A stretch of 64,000 bases of DNA from Shimia haliotis. Its GTDB lineage: Bacteria; Pseudomonadota; Alphaproteobacteria; Rhodobacterales; Rhodobacteraceae. The stretch covers positions 332,183-396,182 of the forward strand of contig NZ_FOSZ01000004.1 in the NCBI RefSeq assembly GCF_900114415.1. The letters are read 5' to 3'. Within the stretch, counting starts at the first letter, position 1; each line of letters begins with the position of its first letter. A program made the translations under genes and the position numbers. Under the pieces are notes generated by a model that searched no databases, was not told the origin of the DNA, and saw only the letters and a list, made by a program, of their open reading frames with translations. Positions 8,755 through 18,124 of this stretch are shown here, piece by piece.

Positions 8755-9282
8755 CTACCCGTCGAAATTGGCAATATCGGTTGTGGCATAGGTTGGTGCG
8801 CCCATGACGAGGGTCCACCAGATTTTGCCATTCTTCTCCTGAAACCAAGCAAATCCGATGTCGCGGGCATTTTGATCAAGGATCACTGCACGGGTGTCGT
8901 CCTGTTCCATCCAAGCGGCGAGTGTTTCCATTTCGGTCTCGTATGTCTCGGAAATGGTCTCTCCGGTCAGTTCACCTTGGTAGCCTACACGTTTGACGCG
9001 ATCGAGGGGTGAGGAGCCGTCAGAGCCGAAATGCCAGGGGCGGTTTTGCAACGCCATGTCTCTGGAGTGGGTTGCCGCAGCCGCATTGAGCTGTGCGCTG
9101 TATTCAACCGGAACAGCGCCCGAGGCCTGTCGCAAAGCGTTTACGCTGTCCAGAACACGGAATTGAATCTTGTTAGACGCGTTCGAGGAGATCCTGTATT
9201 GTTTGGCTCCGGAAGAGCCGCCGGTGGTGGTGCAGGCCGCCAGAGTTAGCGCCAGAACAATAAATAGAGTAAAGATCCGCAT
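8755..9282 (-). CDS. CAP-domain (SCP/PR1-like) lipoprotein
   Basis: A 175-residue protein starting MRIFTLFIVLALTLAAC, a clear lipoprotein signal with lipobox LAAC. The mature part has a CAP-domain pattern: LNAAAATHSRDMALQNRPWHFGS (helix with the His of the CAP pocket), then GYQGELTGETI and a C-terminal GFAWFQEKNGKIWWTLVMG. Function of bacterial CAP proteins is mostly unknown; envelope roles are assumed. The ATG at 9282 was chosen over the longer frame because it gives the signal peptide. It sits between two L,D-transpeptidase genes. Confidence 0.82.
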   Translation of the reverse strand: MRIFTLFIVLALTLAACTTTGGSSGAKQYRISSNASNKIQFRVLDSVNALRQASGAVPVEYSAQLNAAAATHSRDMALQNRPWHFGSDGSSPLDRVKRVGYQGELTGETISETYETEMETLAAWMEQDDTRAVILDQNARDIGFAWFQEKNGKIWWTLVMGAPTYATTDIANFDG

Positions 9283-9450
9283 GTCTTCCCCGCTTGGTGA
9301 TTTTGCGTTTTGCATTGATCTACCTGTATGAAGTTGACATGAAAACCCACATCGGCGTGACGTGGCCGATCTGACGATTGATTGATTTGCGACTGAGGCT
9401 TTCGGGCAATATCGTTTGACGTAACATAAGACCGTGTCTGGGAGAGCACC

Positions 9451-10047
9451 ATGACAGATAATTGCAAAAATTTTTTGGGCCGCCGCGCATTTTTGGCGAC
9501 GGGTGCGGCTTTTGCAGGGGCGCCGGCGTTGGCGCAAACCGAATCCAGCACAACCGAGGTCGAACGGGACTTGGACGAGGCGGTCGTGCGCAACATCTCA
9601 AGCTTCCGCTCACTTGATTGGCAGCCGTACTTCAGCAACCTGAGAAACGGTGCTGTTCTTGTGGATATCACGAGCCGCGCCTTGCATTACTGGTCTGAGG
9701 ATCAGTCGGTCTATAAGCTGTACCCGACATCCGTGCCTTTGACCGAGGATTTGACCAAAAAAGGGCGTACAAAGATCATTCGAAAGGTCGAGGGGCCGAG
9801 CTGGCGTCCGACGCCATCGATGCGCAAGCGCAACCCAGAATGGCCTGAGTTTGTTGGCCCGGGACCGGACAATCCCTTGGGGACACATGCGCTGTATCTG
9901 AGCTGGACCTACTACCGGATTCACGGGACGCATGATACACGTAAAATTGGACGTAGATCGTCCAACGGCTGTATTGGCCTTTACAACGAACATATTGCAG
10001 AGCTGTTTGCGCTCACGAATGTGGGCACACAAGTGTTGCTTATTTGA
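9451..10047 (+). CDS. L,D-transpeptidase with Tat-like signal
   Basis: A 198-residue protein. The N-terminus (GRRAFLATGAAFAGAPALAQ) has a twin-arginine motif and a signal-peptidase site, suggesting folded export by Tat. The YkuD domain carries the His in RIHGTHDTRKIG and the nucleophile Cys in SSNGCIGLYNEHI. Expected to act on peptidoglycan in the periplasm, like the lipoprotein paralogue at 8260, but the two are not close in sequence. Divergent from the CAP lipoprotein, with 168 bp between them. Confidence 0.88.
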   Translation: MTDNCKNFLGRRAFLATGAAFAGAPALAQTESSTTEVERDLDEAVVRNISSFRSLDWQPYFSNLRNGAVLVDITSRALHYWSEDQSVYKLYPTSVPLTEDLTKKGRTKIIRKVEGPSWRPTPSMRKRNPEWPEFVGPGPDNPLGTHALYLSWTYYRIHGTHDTRKIGRRSSNGCIGLYNEHIAELFALTNVGTQVLLI

Positions 10048-10199
10048 CGACATTTTGCTGTTAGGAGTCGTGAATCCCTAAACTAGGGTTTGCAAACGCA
10101 GACTTTTTCCTGTTTAGACGATTGCACGAGGTTAAGTCTTGGGTGCTTGTCATCGCCCTCTTTTTTGTTTTTGGTGGCAAGCGAATTCTGGAGGATACT

Positions 10200-10382
10200 A
10201 TGAAGAAACTCGTTCTCGCTGCTGCACTGACCGCCGCTGCTTCCACTGCCTTTGCTGGCTCCATGGCCGATCCGGTTGTAGAACCGCCGGTAATTGAAGA
10301 AGCAGCGTCGAGCTCCAACGCAGCTGTCTGGGTTCCGCTGCTTCTGTTGGTTGTTATCGCCGCAGCAGCTACTCAGTCGTAA
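10200..10382 (+). CDS. Small secreted or membrane-anchored protein of unknown function
   Basis: A 60-residue protein: signal peptide MKKLVLAAALTAAASTAFAG, a short acidic, proline-rich middle (DPVVEPPVIEEA), then a hydrophobic C-terminal segment (VWVPLLLLVVIAAAA). This could be processed to a tiny peptide with one membrane span. A strong ribosome-binding site (GGAGG, about 10190) fixes the ATG at 10200. Small proteins of this plan are familiar from Rhodobacteraceae, sometimes mislabelled as ferrochelatase because hemH is next door; that memory is unchecked. A terminator follows directly. Confidence 0.78.
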   Translation: MKKLVLAAALTAAASTAFAGSMADPVVEPPVIEEAASSSNAAVWVPLLLLVVIAAAATQS

Positions 10383-10407
10383 TTCACACGAATTACAACA
10401 AACAGTT

Positions 10408-10440
10408 AAAGGCGAGGGTATTACCCTCGCCTTTTCTTTT
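10408..10440 (+). terminator. Intrinsic terminator
   Basis: An 11-bp stem (10408-10418 with 10424-10434), loop TATTA, followed by a T-rich tail. It ends the small secreted-protein gene. Confidence 0.85.
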
Positions 10441-10463
10441 GGTCTGACGCTCGTGGCCCGCCT

Positions 10464-11549
10464 TTAGGACGTGACCCAGCCTCCCAGATTTTCAGAGATG
10501 ATGTCAGACAGCGCATCAATATGCGCTTCGTCCGAGTTCAGGCAGGGAATATAGAGAAAGTCCTCGCCGCCTGCTTCCTCAAAGCTCTCTTTGATCTCTT
10601 CATTGATCTCTTCCAGCGTTTCGATGCAGTCCGCCGAAAAGGCTGGCGCGACGACGGCGATGCTTTTCTTGCCTTCTTCTTGGGCCAGACGCGCCACCTC
10701 TTCTACTGTGTAGGGGCGAAGCCAGTCTTCGGGTCCAAACTGGGATTGGAACGTGGTGCGCAATTCTGTCTTGTCCCAGCCCAGCCGCTCCTGCAAAAGA
10801 CGTGTCGTTTTTTGGCACTGACAGTGGTAGGGATCCCCCTCCATCAGATAGCGTTTCGGCATGCCGTGGTAGGAAACCACCAGCAAATCAGGGCGTTTCT
10901 CCCGAGACGCATAGGCGGCCTCGATGGAAGAAGCCAATGCCTCGATATAGGCGGGGTGATCAAAATAGGCGGGCACTGTGCGAGCCGCGGGCTGCCATTT
11001 TTCGTCCATCAATGCGCGAAAGAACTGGTCATTCGCGGTGGCTGTGGTTGCGCCTGCATATTGCGGGTAAAGCGGGAAAAACAGCACCCGCTCACAGCCC
11101 GCCGACACCATTTCACGCACCTTGGAAGGCGTGGAGGGGTTGCCGTAGCGCATACAGAAATCGACCATCACCTGATCGCCGTAACGCGCCTGCATTTTAT
11201 CTGCAATCGCGGCGGTTTGCTCTTTGGTAATCACCATCAGAGGGCTTTCGCCCCGCTCTTTATCCCAGATCGACTCATAGGCCTCGCCACTGGAAAAAGG
11301 TCGTTTGGTGAGGATGATGAGTTGCAGGATTGGTTGCCATTTCCACCACGGGTAGTCGATCACCCGCTTGTCCGACAAAAATTCGTTAAGATACCGGCGC
11401 ATGGGCCAATATGTGTAGTCATCCGGCGTACCAAGGTTGGCCAGCAAAATACCGGTTTTGCCACGCGGAACGGCGGGGTGGTCGGCAGGGGCGTGAGCGG
11501 GGCAGGCGACGTCTTTCATCTTTTGGTCCACTGTTTTTCGCGCCGTCAT
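10464..11549 (-). CDS. hemH: Ferrochelatase
   Basis: Inserts Fe2+ into protoporphyrin IX, the last step of haem synthesis. The 361-residue protein shows the family hallmarks NLGTPD, the metal-binding His in VSYHGMPKRY, FQSQFGPEDWL and PAFSADCIETLEEI with the conserved Glu. A cysteine pair (HCQCQK) resembles the Fe-S-associated cysteines of some ferrochelatases. The ATG at 11549 overlaps the stop of the upstream methyltransferase; an in-frame ATG ten codons downstream (MKDVACPAH) is an alternative start. Confidence 0.94.
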   Translation of the reverse strand: MTARKTVDQKMKDVACPAHAPADHPAVPRGKTGILLANLGTPDDYTYWPMRRYLNEFLSDKRVIDYPWWKWQPILQLIILTKRPFSSGEAYESIWDKERGESPLMVITKEQTAAIADKMQARYGDQVMVDFCMRYGNPSTPSKVREMVSAGCERVLFFPLYPQYAGATTATANDQFFRALMDEKWQPAARTVPAYFDHPAYIEALASSIEAAYASREKRPDLLVVSYHGMPKRYLMEGDPYHCQCQKTTRLLQERLGWDKTELRTTFQSQFGPEDWLRPYTVEEVARLAQEEGKKSIAVVAPAFSADCIETLEEINEEIKESFEEAGGEDFLYIPCLNSDEAHIDALSDIISENLGGWVTS

Positions 11550-12364
11550 TTCGGCAGTTTGATTTCTGATGCGCCTAGCGCATCTGCAAGGCGGGTTGAC
11601 GCGGACCCAGGGCGGAGCGGTTGCGGTTGGCTCTCGTCAGGAGACCAGCCGGTCATAAAGATCATATCAAAGGTTGCTGTGAGGCGGCCCTCTTCCATGA
11701 AGTTCTCTACGTAAAGTTCCGCCGCGCGGATCAGCACTTTGCGCTGTGTTGGTTTGCGCAGGCGTTGATCAAGGGCGTTGGCTTCCCCCATCGCACGAAG
11801 ATCCTTCATCAAGGCCCAGGGCGTTTCGTAGGTGACCTTTAGAGGGAGAGAATCGGCAACCGGCAAAGCCAGTCCGGCGCGTTGCAACAAGGCGCCCATA
11901 TCGCGAATTTCACCCATCGGAACGACGCGGGGCGACAGGCCGCCCGTAATTTCGCTTTCGGCCTGCGCCAAAGCGCTGCGCAGCTCATTCAAAGTCTGGC
12001 CGCCAAATGTCACAGCCAGAAAAAGCCCGTCCGGAGAAAGGGCGCGGCGGCTTTGGATGATTTGCCCGACTGGATCATCGGCCCAATGCAGGCTTAACGC
12101 ATGCACCACCAGATCATGCGCACCCTCGCGCAAATCAAGCACATCGGTGTCTTCCACTATCGCGGCGTCCGGAATGCAGCGGCGCCAAACATCAGGAAAT
12201 CCGGTCACAATCGCGGGCCTTGTAAACCCTCTGTTAACCATACTGAGGCGATCCTGAACCTCCTCGATCGCGACCTCATGTAGGAACATACCTTTGGACA
12301 CATCAGCGCGCGCGCGATTGCGCGTCAGGGCCTTACGATCGGTGAGTTTCGGCTGGGTCTGCAT
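11546..12364 (-). CDS. SAM-dependent methyltransferase, BioC/NDUFAF5-like
   Basis: A 272-residue protein with an N-terminal RNARADVSKGMFLHEVA and then a methyltransferase core with weakly conserved motifs: VTGFPDVW in place of a standard glycine loop, and VHALSLHWADDPVGQI, which is typical of the BioC/NDUFAF5 branch. In alphaproteobacteria this branch is usually linked to respiratory complex assembly rather than biotin; that is family knowledge applied by inference. ATG 12364 leaves only 12 bp to the divergent comF start. Its stop overlaps hemH, so the two are likely cotranscribed. Confidence 0.75.
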   Translation of the reverse strand: MQTQPKLTDRKALTRNRARADVSKGMFLHEVAIEEVQDRLSMVNRGFTRPAIVTGFPDVWRRCIPDAAIVEDTDVLDLREGAHDLVVHALSLHWADDPVGQIIQSRRALSPDGLFLAVTFGGQTLNELRSALAQAESEITGGLSPRVVPMGEIRDMGALLQRAGLALPVADSLPLKVTYETPWALMKDLRAMGEANALDQRLRKPTQRKVLIRAAELYVENFMEEGRLTATFDMIFMTGWSPDESQPQPLRPGSASTRLADALGASEIKLPK

Positions 12365-12376
12365 GAGGCGGACAAT

Positions 12377-13111
12377 ATGACGAAGAAAAGTAAGTTTCAA
12401 ACGGCCTTGCAGATGGTTTTTCCATCCCGCTGTGTTGCCTGCGGTGCATTGGTTGAAGGAGACTTCGGACTTTGCAGTTTATGTTGGGCGCAGACGCCGT
12501 TTTTGGGTGGTGCGCAATGTGATTTTTGCGGAATTTCTGTTTTGGCAGAAAGTGTGGAAGATCAGCTCACTTGTGATGCGTGCCAATCCGTCCCTCGGCC
12601 TTGGGTTAAGGGCGCGGCAGCGTTGTCATACGAAGGTGTGGCGCGCAAATTGGTGTTGGCCTTGAAACATGGAGACCGGCAGGACATTGCATTGCCATGT
12701 TCAAAATGGATGGCGTCGGCCGGCAGGGAACTGTGGGAGGCGGAAGCCATAGTTGTGCCGGTGCCCTTGCACTGGAGCCGTTTGTTGAAACGGCGCTACA
12801 ATCAGGCGGGCGTTTTGGCCAAGCGCGTGGCACGGCATTTGGATTTGGCATTTTGTCCTGATGCGTTGCTTCGGCCCCGCGTCAGGGGAACCACCGCAGG
12901 TCTCACCACCGAGGAGCGGTTTGATAAAATGTCTGGAGCCATAGAGCCGCACCCCAAACGCGGGCAGCGTTTGGCCGGCAGGCGGACGATTGTGGTGGAT
13001 GACGTGATGACGAGCGGGGCGACTTTGACCGCCGCAGCGCAAGCGGCGTTGCAGGCTGGTGCCAAAGATGTGTGTGTGCTGACACTGGCACGCGTTGCAA
13101 AGGGCGACTAA
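12377..13111 (+). CDS. comF: ComF family phosphoribosyltransferase-like protein
   Basis: A 244-residue protein. The N-terminus has two paired-cysteine clusters (CVACG...CSLCW and CDFCG...CDACQ), a double zinc finger typical of ComF. The C-terminal half is a PRTase domain with the PRPP loop TIVVDDVMTSGAT and the upstream RRYNQA. ComF is needed for DNA uptake in naturally competent bacteria and may act in recombination elsewhere. It is divergent from the methyltransferase; the 12-bp gap means the promoters overlap the coding regions or lie inside them. Confidence 0.86.
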   Translation: MTKKSKFQTALQMVFPSRCVACGALVEGDFGLCSLCWAQTPFLGGAQCDFCGISVLAESVEDQLTCDACQSVPRPWVKGAAALSYEGVARKLVLALKHGDRQDIALPCSKWMASAGRELWEAEAIVVPVPLHWSRLLKRRYNQAGVLAKRVARHLDLAFCPDALLRPRVRGTTAGLTTEERFDKMSGAIEPHPKRGQRLAGRRTIVVDDVMTSGATLTAAAQAALQAGAKDVCVLTLARVAKGD

Positions 13112-13147
13112 ATGCCTGACAAATGTTGAAACACTGAGGATCGCGCA

Positions 13148-13402
13148 ATGACGATTGAAATTTATACCAGCCCTCTTTGTGGCTTTTGCCACGCCGCCAA
13201 ACGCTTGTTGAATCAAAAGGGCGTTGAGTACACCGAATTTGACGTTCTGTCAGAGCCTGACCGTAAGCCGGAGATGATCAAACGCGCCAACGGAGGTCGA
13301 ACGGTTCCCCAAATTTTCGTCGGCGACATTCACGTGGGCGGGTGTGACGATCTTTATGCGCTTGAGCGTGCGGGCAAGCTCGATGGGCTGCTTGGCCGGT
13401 GA
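13148..13402 (+). CDS. grxC: Glutaredoxin 3
   Basis: An 84-residue dithiol glutaredoxin reducing protein disulfides with glutathione. Active site CGFC near residues 11-14, then the glutathione-binding TVPQIFVG (cis-Pro) and GGCDDLYALE. Size and motifs match GrxC exactly. It is 36 bp after comF; its TGA stop overlaps the possible GTG start of the following gene. Confidence 0.92.
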   Translation: MTIEIYTSPLCGFCHAAKRLLNQKGVEYTEFDVLSEPDRKPEMIKRANGGRTVPQIFVGDIHVGGCDDLYALERAGKLDGLLGR

Positions 13403-13407
13403 CGCCA

Positions 13408-14238
13408 ATGCGGATCGCACTTTTACAGATCACGTCATCGGATCAGCCGTCGGAAAACCTGACGACTGTTGAAGGCATGATCCGCACAGCGGCGGCGCAA
13501 GGAGCCGGATTTATCTTTACGCCAGAAGTGACCAACATTGTTTCCATGAGCCGGAAGCATCAGGTGAGTGTTTTGTGCCATGAAGGCGACGATCCAATGC
13601 TGGCGCGGGTGCGGGGCCTTTGTTCTGAATTGGGCGTTTGGGTCAGTCTTGGAAGCCTTGCCTTGAAAACAGAGGACACAGACGGACGGTTTGCCAATCG
13701 CTCCTTTGTGATTGATGACAAGGGCGAAATTGCTGCCCGATACGACAAAATCCACATGTTTGATGTGGATGTGTCGCCAGAAGAAATCTATCGCGAATCC
13801 GACGGCTATCGTCCCGGAGCGGTGGCAACGACTGTGCCAACACCCGCTGGGACGGTCGGGTTGTCGATTTGTTACGACCTGCGGTTTCCGCATCTCCATC
13901 GCGCTTTGGCCAAATCTGGGGCGCAGATCTTGACCGTCCCAGCGGCATTTTCACCTGTCACCGGTGCTGCGCACTGGGAGGTTCTGTTGCGGGCGCGGGC
14001 CATTGAAACAGGATGTTTCGTTGTTGCGGCTGCACAAACCGGCCGGCATGACGCCACCGTAGGCAAATCGCGCCAAACTTATGGGCATTCGATGGTAATT
14101 GCGCCATGGGGAGAGGTTTTGGCAGATGCCGGAACCGACTGCGGCATCACATATGTTGATCTTGACCTGTCGATGGTGGACAAAGCGCGCAGACAAGTGC
14201 CCGCTTTGGGCCATGACCGAGAGTTCGACGGACCCTGA
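13408..14238 (+). CDS. Carbon-nitrogen hydrolase (nitrilase superfamily)
   Basis: A 276-residue amidase of the nitrilase superfamily. The Glu-Lys-Cys triad is visible: Glu in FIFTPEVTN, Lys in YDKIHMFD and Cys in LSICYDLRFP. This branch (Nit1/Nit2-like) removes amides such as deaminated glutathione or omega-amides, which fits its place after grxC but is inference. ATG 13408 (MRIALLQ) is preferred; a GTG at 13399 overlapping the grxC stop would add three residues. Its stop overlaps the MarR gene start. Confidence 0.88.
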   Translation: MRIALLQITSSDQPSENLTTVEGMIRTAAAQGAGFIFTPEVTNIVSMSRKHQVSVLCHEGDDPMLARVRGLCSELGVWVSLGSLALKTEDTDGRFANRSFVIDDKGEIAARYDKIHMFDVDVSPEEIYRESDGYRPGAVATTVPTPAGTVGLSICYDLRFPHLHRALAKSGAQILTVPAAFSPVTGAAHWEVLLRARAIETGCFVVAAAQTGRHDATVGKSRQTYGHSMVIAPWGEVLADAGTDCGITYVDLDLSMVDKARRQVPALGHDREFDGP

Positions 14239-14678
14239 TGAACGACAAAAGCGGCTTGGCCATTACCCTGTTTGGCGAGATCCTGATGGTGGATCAGCTC
14301 GCCCGTACGCGCTTGACCAAAGCGTTGCCCAAGGGAATGGAACTGTCTCATTTTTCCGTTTTGAATCAATTGGATCGAACGAATTCGGAGCGCAGCCCCG
14401 CACAGTTGGCAAAGACGTTCCACGTCACCCGCGGTGCCATGACCAATACCCTGCATAAGCTTGAACTGGCTGGATATGTGCATATCCGGCCGGATTGGGA
14501 CGACGCCCGCCGCAAGATGGTGGCCATAAGCCCCGCCGGCCGTCAGGCGCGGGATGCAGCGTTGGCGGGCATGGAGCCGCTGATTCGGGATATTGTCGAG
14601 AATCTCGGCGACGAGCGTGTCCGCTCGGCCCTACCGATTTTGCGGGAACTGCGCCTGCGCCTTGAGGACGACACTTAA
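14238..14678 (+). CDS. MarR family transcriptional regulator
   Basis: A 146-residue winged-helix regulator. The DNA-binding region spans about 55-105: [30 protein letters not shown] is the helix-turn-helix and [19 protein letters not shown] the wing. MarR proteins bind palindromes as dimers and often respond to small phenolic or oxidising ligands. The start overlaps the stop of the amidohydrolase (TGATG), pointing to cotranscription with grxC and the amidase. The 3' end overlaps convergent ubiG by 4 bp. Confidence 0.88.
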   Translation: MNDKSGLAITLFGEILMVDQLARTRLTKALPKGMELSHFSVLNQLDRTNSERSPAQLAKTFHVTRGAMTNTLHKLELAGYVHIRPDWDDARRKMVAISPAGRQARDAALAGMEPLIRDIVENLGDERVRSALPILRELRLRLEDDT

Positions 14679-15418
14679 GGTTTCGTGCTGGCTGTGACGT
14701 AGTTGACAGACAGGTCCCGAGCCGAGATCGACCAGCTCCAAGCGATCGGGTTGAACACAAACCCTTTCCGGTCGACTGGTGTCACACCGGATTTCTCCAG
14801 TAGCGCAAACAATTCATCTGGCGTGATGAATTTGTGCCATTCATGCGTTCCCTTGGGCAGCCAGCGCATAACAAACTCGGCGCCGACAATCGCCATAGCA
14901 AAGCTCTTGGGATTGCGGTTGATCGTAGAGCAGAGATGCAGGCCACCCGATTTCAGAAGACGTTGGCAAACCGTCAGAAATTCCAGAGGATCGGCAACGT
15001 GTTCCACAACTTCCATGTTCAGAACGACATCGAATTGCTCGCCAGCTTCGGCCATCGCTTCAGCGGTGGTGTGTCTATAGTCGATGTCTAGACCGGATTG
15101 TTCCGCATGGACTCTTGCCACAGGAATATTGCCGCCTGCCGCATCGGCGCCCACGACTGTTGCTCCGAGGCGTGCCATTGGTTCGGAAAGCAGTCCGCCA
15201 CCGCATCCGATATCCAGCAATCGCAATCCGGCAAAGGGCAACTCTGTGTTCAGGTCGCGATTGAACTCTGCCGCGATCTGCGTCGTAATATAGTCCAGAC
15301 GGCAGGGATTGAGCATGTGGAGAGGCTTGAACTTGCCATTGGGGTCCCACCATTCGGCGGCCATGGCCTCGAATTTGGCGACCTCGGACGGGTCAACGGT
15401 GCTCTGGGAGGCTTGCAT
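14675..15418 (-). CDS. ubiG: Ubiquinone biosynthesis O-methyltransferase
   Basis: Carries out the two O-methylations of ubiquinone synthesis. The 247-residue protein has the UbiG N-terminus ([23 protein letters not shown]), SAM motif [16 protein letters not shown], post-I VVGADAA, motif [11 protein letters not shown] and the membrane-binding insert [16 protein letters not shown]. Full length for the family. Transcribed alone, convergent with the MarR gene and divergent from the peptidase, 50 bp away. Confidence 0.94.
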   Translation of the reverse strand: MQASQSTVDPSEVAKFEAMAAEWWDPNGKFKPLHMLNPCRLDYITTQIAAEFNRDLNTELPFAGLRLLDIGCGGGLLSEPMARLGATVVGADAAGGNIPVARVHAEQSGLDIDYRHTTAEAMAEAGEQFDVVLNMEVVEHVADPLEFLTVCQRLLKSGGLHLCSTINRNPKSFAMAIVGAEFVMRWLPKGTHEWHKFITPDELFALLEKSGVTPVDRKGFVFNPIAWSWSISARDLSVNYVTASTKP

Positions 15419-15468
15419 TTAATACTCTCCGTGGGTCATGTGGGCTGTCTCTACATTTAAGGAAAGAC

Positions 15469-16443
15469 ATGGACAAGAACTCGGGCCAAAAGCGCGCAGT
15501 GCAGTATCTTTATCCGCCGGTCGAGCCATTTGACCAGAGGATGTTGGATGTTGGCGACGGGCATCAGGTTTATGTGGAACAATCTGGCAATCCCAAGGGG
15601 CTGCCGGTGGTGGTTGTGCATGGCGGTCCGGGCGGCGGGTGCAGCCCTGCGATGCGACGGTATTTCGATCCCAGTGTCTATCGGGTGATCCTTTTTGATC
15701 AGCGAGGCTGTGGCAGGTCGCGGCCTCATGCGAGCATCGAGGACAACACAACATGGCACCTTGTTGCGGATATGGAACTTATTCGCACTACGCTTGGGAT
15801 TTCCGATTGGATCGTCTTTGGCGGCAGCTGGGGCGCGACCTTGTCCTTGCTTTATGCGCAGGCGCATCCAGAAAAGGTGGTCTGTTTGGTGCTGCGTGGC
15901 GTCTTCTTGATGATGCAGCGGGAACTCGATTGGTTTTACGGCGGTGGCGCAGGGCATTTTTGGCCGGAACCGTGGGAGCGATTTACATCGTTGGTGCCGA
16001 CGGAAGAGCGTGGCGATTTTATCGAGGCCTATCACCACCGCTTGTTTTGCGGCGATCGCGCGACCGAAGTGAAATACGCCCGTGCTTGGGCGTCGTGGGA
16101 AAACGCCTTGGCGTCTGTTTATTCAAGCGGTGCTGGCGGAGAGGCGCCGGCGGAATATGCGCGTGCCTTCTCTCGGCTGGAGAATCACTATTTCCGCAAC
16201 AAGGGTTTTCTTGAGTTTGACGGGCAGATTCTGGGCCATATGGACAGAATTAAGGATATTCCCGGATTCATTGTCCAGGGTCGCTACGACATGATTTGTC
16301 CGCCAAAGGCAGCCTATGAGCTGACCGAGTCTTGGGGAGAGATGGCGGATCTGCGTATGGTGCGCAATGCGGGGCATGCTCTGTCTGAACCCGGTATAAG
16401 TGCGGAACTTGTGCGCATAATGGATCAACTTGCGCGGGCCTGA
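15469..16443 (+). CDS. pip: Prolyl aminopeptidase
   Basis: Alpha/beta-hydrolase (324 residues) that removes N-terminal proline. It shows the oxyanion-hole motif HGGPGGG, the family sequence FDQRGCGRSRPHA, the nucleophile Ser in GGSWGATLSL, and the His in NAGHALSEPG. A ribosome-binding site AAGGAAAG supports the ATG at 15469. Cytoplasmic; no signal sequence. Confidence 0.92.
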   Translation: MDKNSGQKRAVQYLYPPVEPFDQRMLDVGDGHQVYVEQSGNPKGLPVVVVHGGPGGGCSPAMRRYFDPSVYRVILFDQRGCGRSRPHASIEDNTTWHLVADMELIRTTLGISDWIVFGGSWGATLSLLYAQAHPEKVVCLVLRGVFLMMQRELDWFYGGGAGHFWPEPWERFTSLVPTEERGDFIEAYHHRLFCGDRATEVKYARAWASWENALASVYSSGAGGEAPAEYARAFSRLENHYFRNKGFLEFDGQILGHMDRIKDIPGFIVQGRYDMICPPKAAYELTESWGEMADLRMVRNAGHALSEPGISAELVRIMDQLARA

Positions 16444-16522
16444 GGGCGACTTGGTATGATGGGGGCTGGACATCGGGGCGATGTCGTCGTCTGATCGGCG
16501 TCCGAAATTGGAGAGTTAACCC

Positions 16523-17998
16523 ATGACACGGATCAGCAGGCGTAGCCTTTTGACCAGCGGTGCTGCAGCCGGTGTGCTTGCCGCCAGCGGTCTTGGCGTG
16601 GCGGCTGCACCGAAAACCGGCGGCACGTTGCGGGCGGTTTTGCCGGGCGGATCGGTGTCCGACACATGGGATGCGCGCGAACATTCCGAGCTTTTCATGA
16701 TGGCTGCAGCGCATGGCGCGGTGTTTGACTGTTTGACCGAGATCGGCCCTGACGGTGCATTGCGCGGTGAGCTGGCCGAAAGCTGGGACGCCAGCCCGGA
16801 TGCGCGCGTCTGGACCTTTGATCTGCGGCGTGATGCCGTGTTCCACAACGGCAAGGCTTTTGGCGCGGATGATGTTTTAGAATCCTTTGCGCTGCATGGG
16901 CCGGAAAGCCGTTCTCCGGCCGCGCCGTTGTTGGCGGGTGTGCAAAACCTGCGCAAGTTGACCGGCCATCAGGTGCAGTTTGAGTTGGCTGCACCCAATG
17001 CAGACTTCCCTTATTTGCTTTCGGATTATCACCTCGTGATCTATCCGGCAGGCTACGTGGAATTGGCGATGATCGGTGGGATCGGCACCGGAATGTATCG
17101 CGTCGAGAATTTCCAACCCGGCGAGGTGTTCAGCGCATCTCGGGTGCAGGGCCATTATAAGGACGGCAAAGCGGGGTTCTTTGATAGTTTGGAGTTTACG
17201 GCCGCGACCTCGGCGCTGGGCATGCAGATGTTGTCGGATGGAACGGTGGATACCGTGGGTCAAATCAGCGCGGTGGATGCAGTGCATTTGGCCGATTGGC
17301 GCGGAGTCCGGTTACAGAAAGCCACCGGTAACGCCCATGTGGCCCTGACATCTCACGGTGATCTCAACCTGCGTCGGGCGTTGCAGCACGGCCTGGATCG
17401 GCGGGCGCTTTTAGATGATGTGTTGCTTGGTCACGGCGATATTGGTCGAGACTCACCGGTTGGACCGGCAAACCAGTATTTTGCCGTTAAGTTGGATGCA
17501 CCAGCGTTTGATTCTGATTTGGCCCGACACTTCCTGAAGAAATCTGGCGTAGATCGTTTGAACTTGTCTGTGATGCATCATCTGCCAGCACCTTCGAGCC
17601 AATTGGCAGAGGCGATTGGGACGCAGTTTTCAGCGCTTGGACTGCCGGTTCAGATCGGCACGGGGTCTGGCGTGGTACACAGCAGTGCGGGTCGTGCGAC
17701 CGAAGACTGGGTGCTGTCGATATACCTGACAGCTGGCGCGCCTTGGAATGCTTCAAATTGGACGCATCCAATGTTTGAAACCATGCTTTTGTCCGCACGC
17801 TCGGAGCTGGACTCTACCAAACGCCGCGCTCGGTATCAGGACATTCAGGAATTGCTGAGAAACGAAGGCCCAATGACCGTGCCTGTGTTTGCAGACCACT
17901 TACAGGCGGTGTCGAATCGCATCGAAACGCCATCGGCCATTGGCCGCCACTGGGCGATGGACAATGCGCGGTTCGCAGAGAGATGGTGGCGCGCCTGA
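16523..17998 (+). CDS. ABC transporter substrate-binding protein, family 5 (peptide/nickel type), Tat-exported
   Basis: A 491-residue periplasmic binding protein. The leader MTRISRRSLLTSGAAAGVLAASG has a twin-arginine motif. The mature protein has the SBP family 5 pattern: GPDGALRGELAESWDAS and WTFDLRRDAVFHNGKAFGADDVL. Ligand probably a peptide or peptide-like molecule; not resolvable. No permease or ATPase genes adjoin, so its transporter must be encoded elsewhere or it is an orphan receptor. Confidence 0.88.
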   Translation: MTRISRRSLLTSGAAAGVLAASGLGVAAAPKTGGTLRAVLPGGSVSDTWDAREHSELFMMAAAHGAVFDCLTEIGPDGALRGELAESWDASPDARVWTFDLRRDAVFHNGKAFGADDVLESFALHGPESRSPAAPLLAGVQNLRKLTGHQVQFELAAPNADFPYLLSDYHLVIYPAGYVELAMIGGIGTGMYRVENFQPGEVFSASRVQGHYKDGKAGFFDSLEFTAATSALGMQMLSDGTVDTVGQISAVDAVHLADWRGVRLQKATGNAHVALTSHGDLNLRRALQHGLDRRALLDDVLLGHGDIGRDSPVGPANQYFAVKLDAPAFDSDLARHFLKKSGVDRLNLSVMHHLPAPSSQLAEAIGTQFSALGLPVQIGTGSGVVHSSAGRATEDWVLSIYLTAGAPWNASNWTHPMFETMLLSARSELDSTKRRARYQDIQELLRNEGPMTVPVFADHLQAVSNRIETPSAIGRHWAMDNARFAERWWRA

Positions 17999-18102
17999 AC
18001 GCATAGACCGATTGGCCCTTGCAGACTCAGCCTATCGGACGTATATCGCTCTCAACAGCGGCGCGGTCGGTTTAGCCTGAACGCTCCACCGGGAAACATC
18101 GA

Positions 18103-18124
18103 CGGGCCGCGCGCCCGTTTTTTT
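18103..18124 (+). terminator. Candidate attenuator/terminator just upstream of rimP
   Basis: CGGGC (18103-18107), loop CGCGC, GCCCG (18113-18117), then seven T residues (18118-18124), ending 17 bp before the rimP ATG. It could terminate readthrough from the solute-binding gene, with the rimP promoter elsewhere, or act as a transcription attenuator of the rimP-nusA-infB operon. Its position almost at the rimP ribosome-binding site favours attenuation. Confidence 0.5.

Noticed and set aside
16470..16498. TCGG/TCGT/TCGG spaced 11 bp ahead of the Tat-exported binding protein
   Set aside because: Only three weak units, flanks do not match the two clear GTCGG arrays; likely chance.
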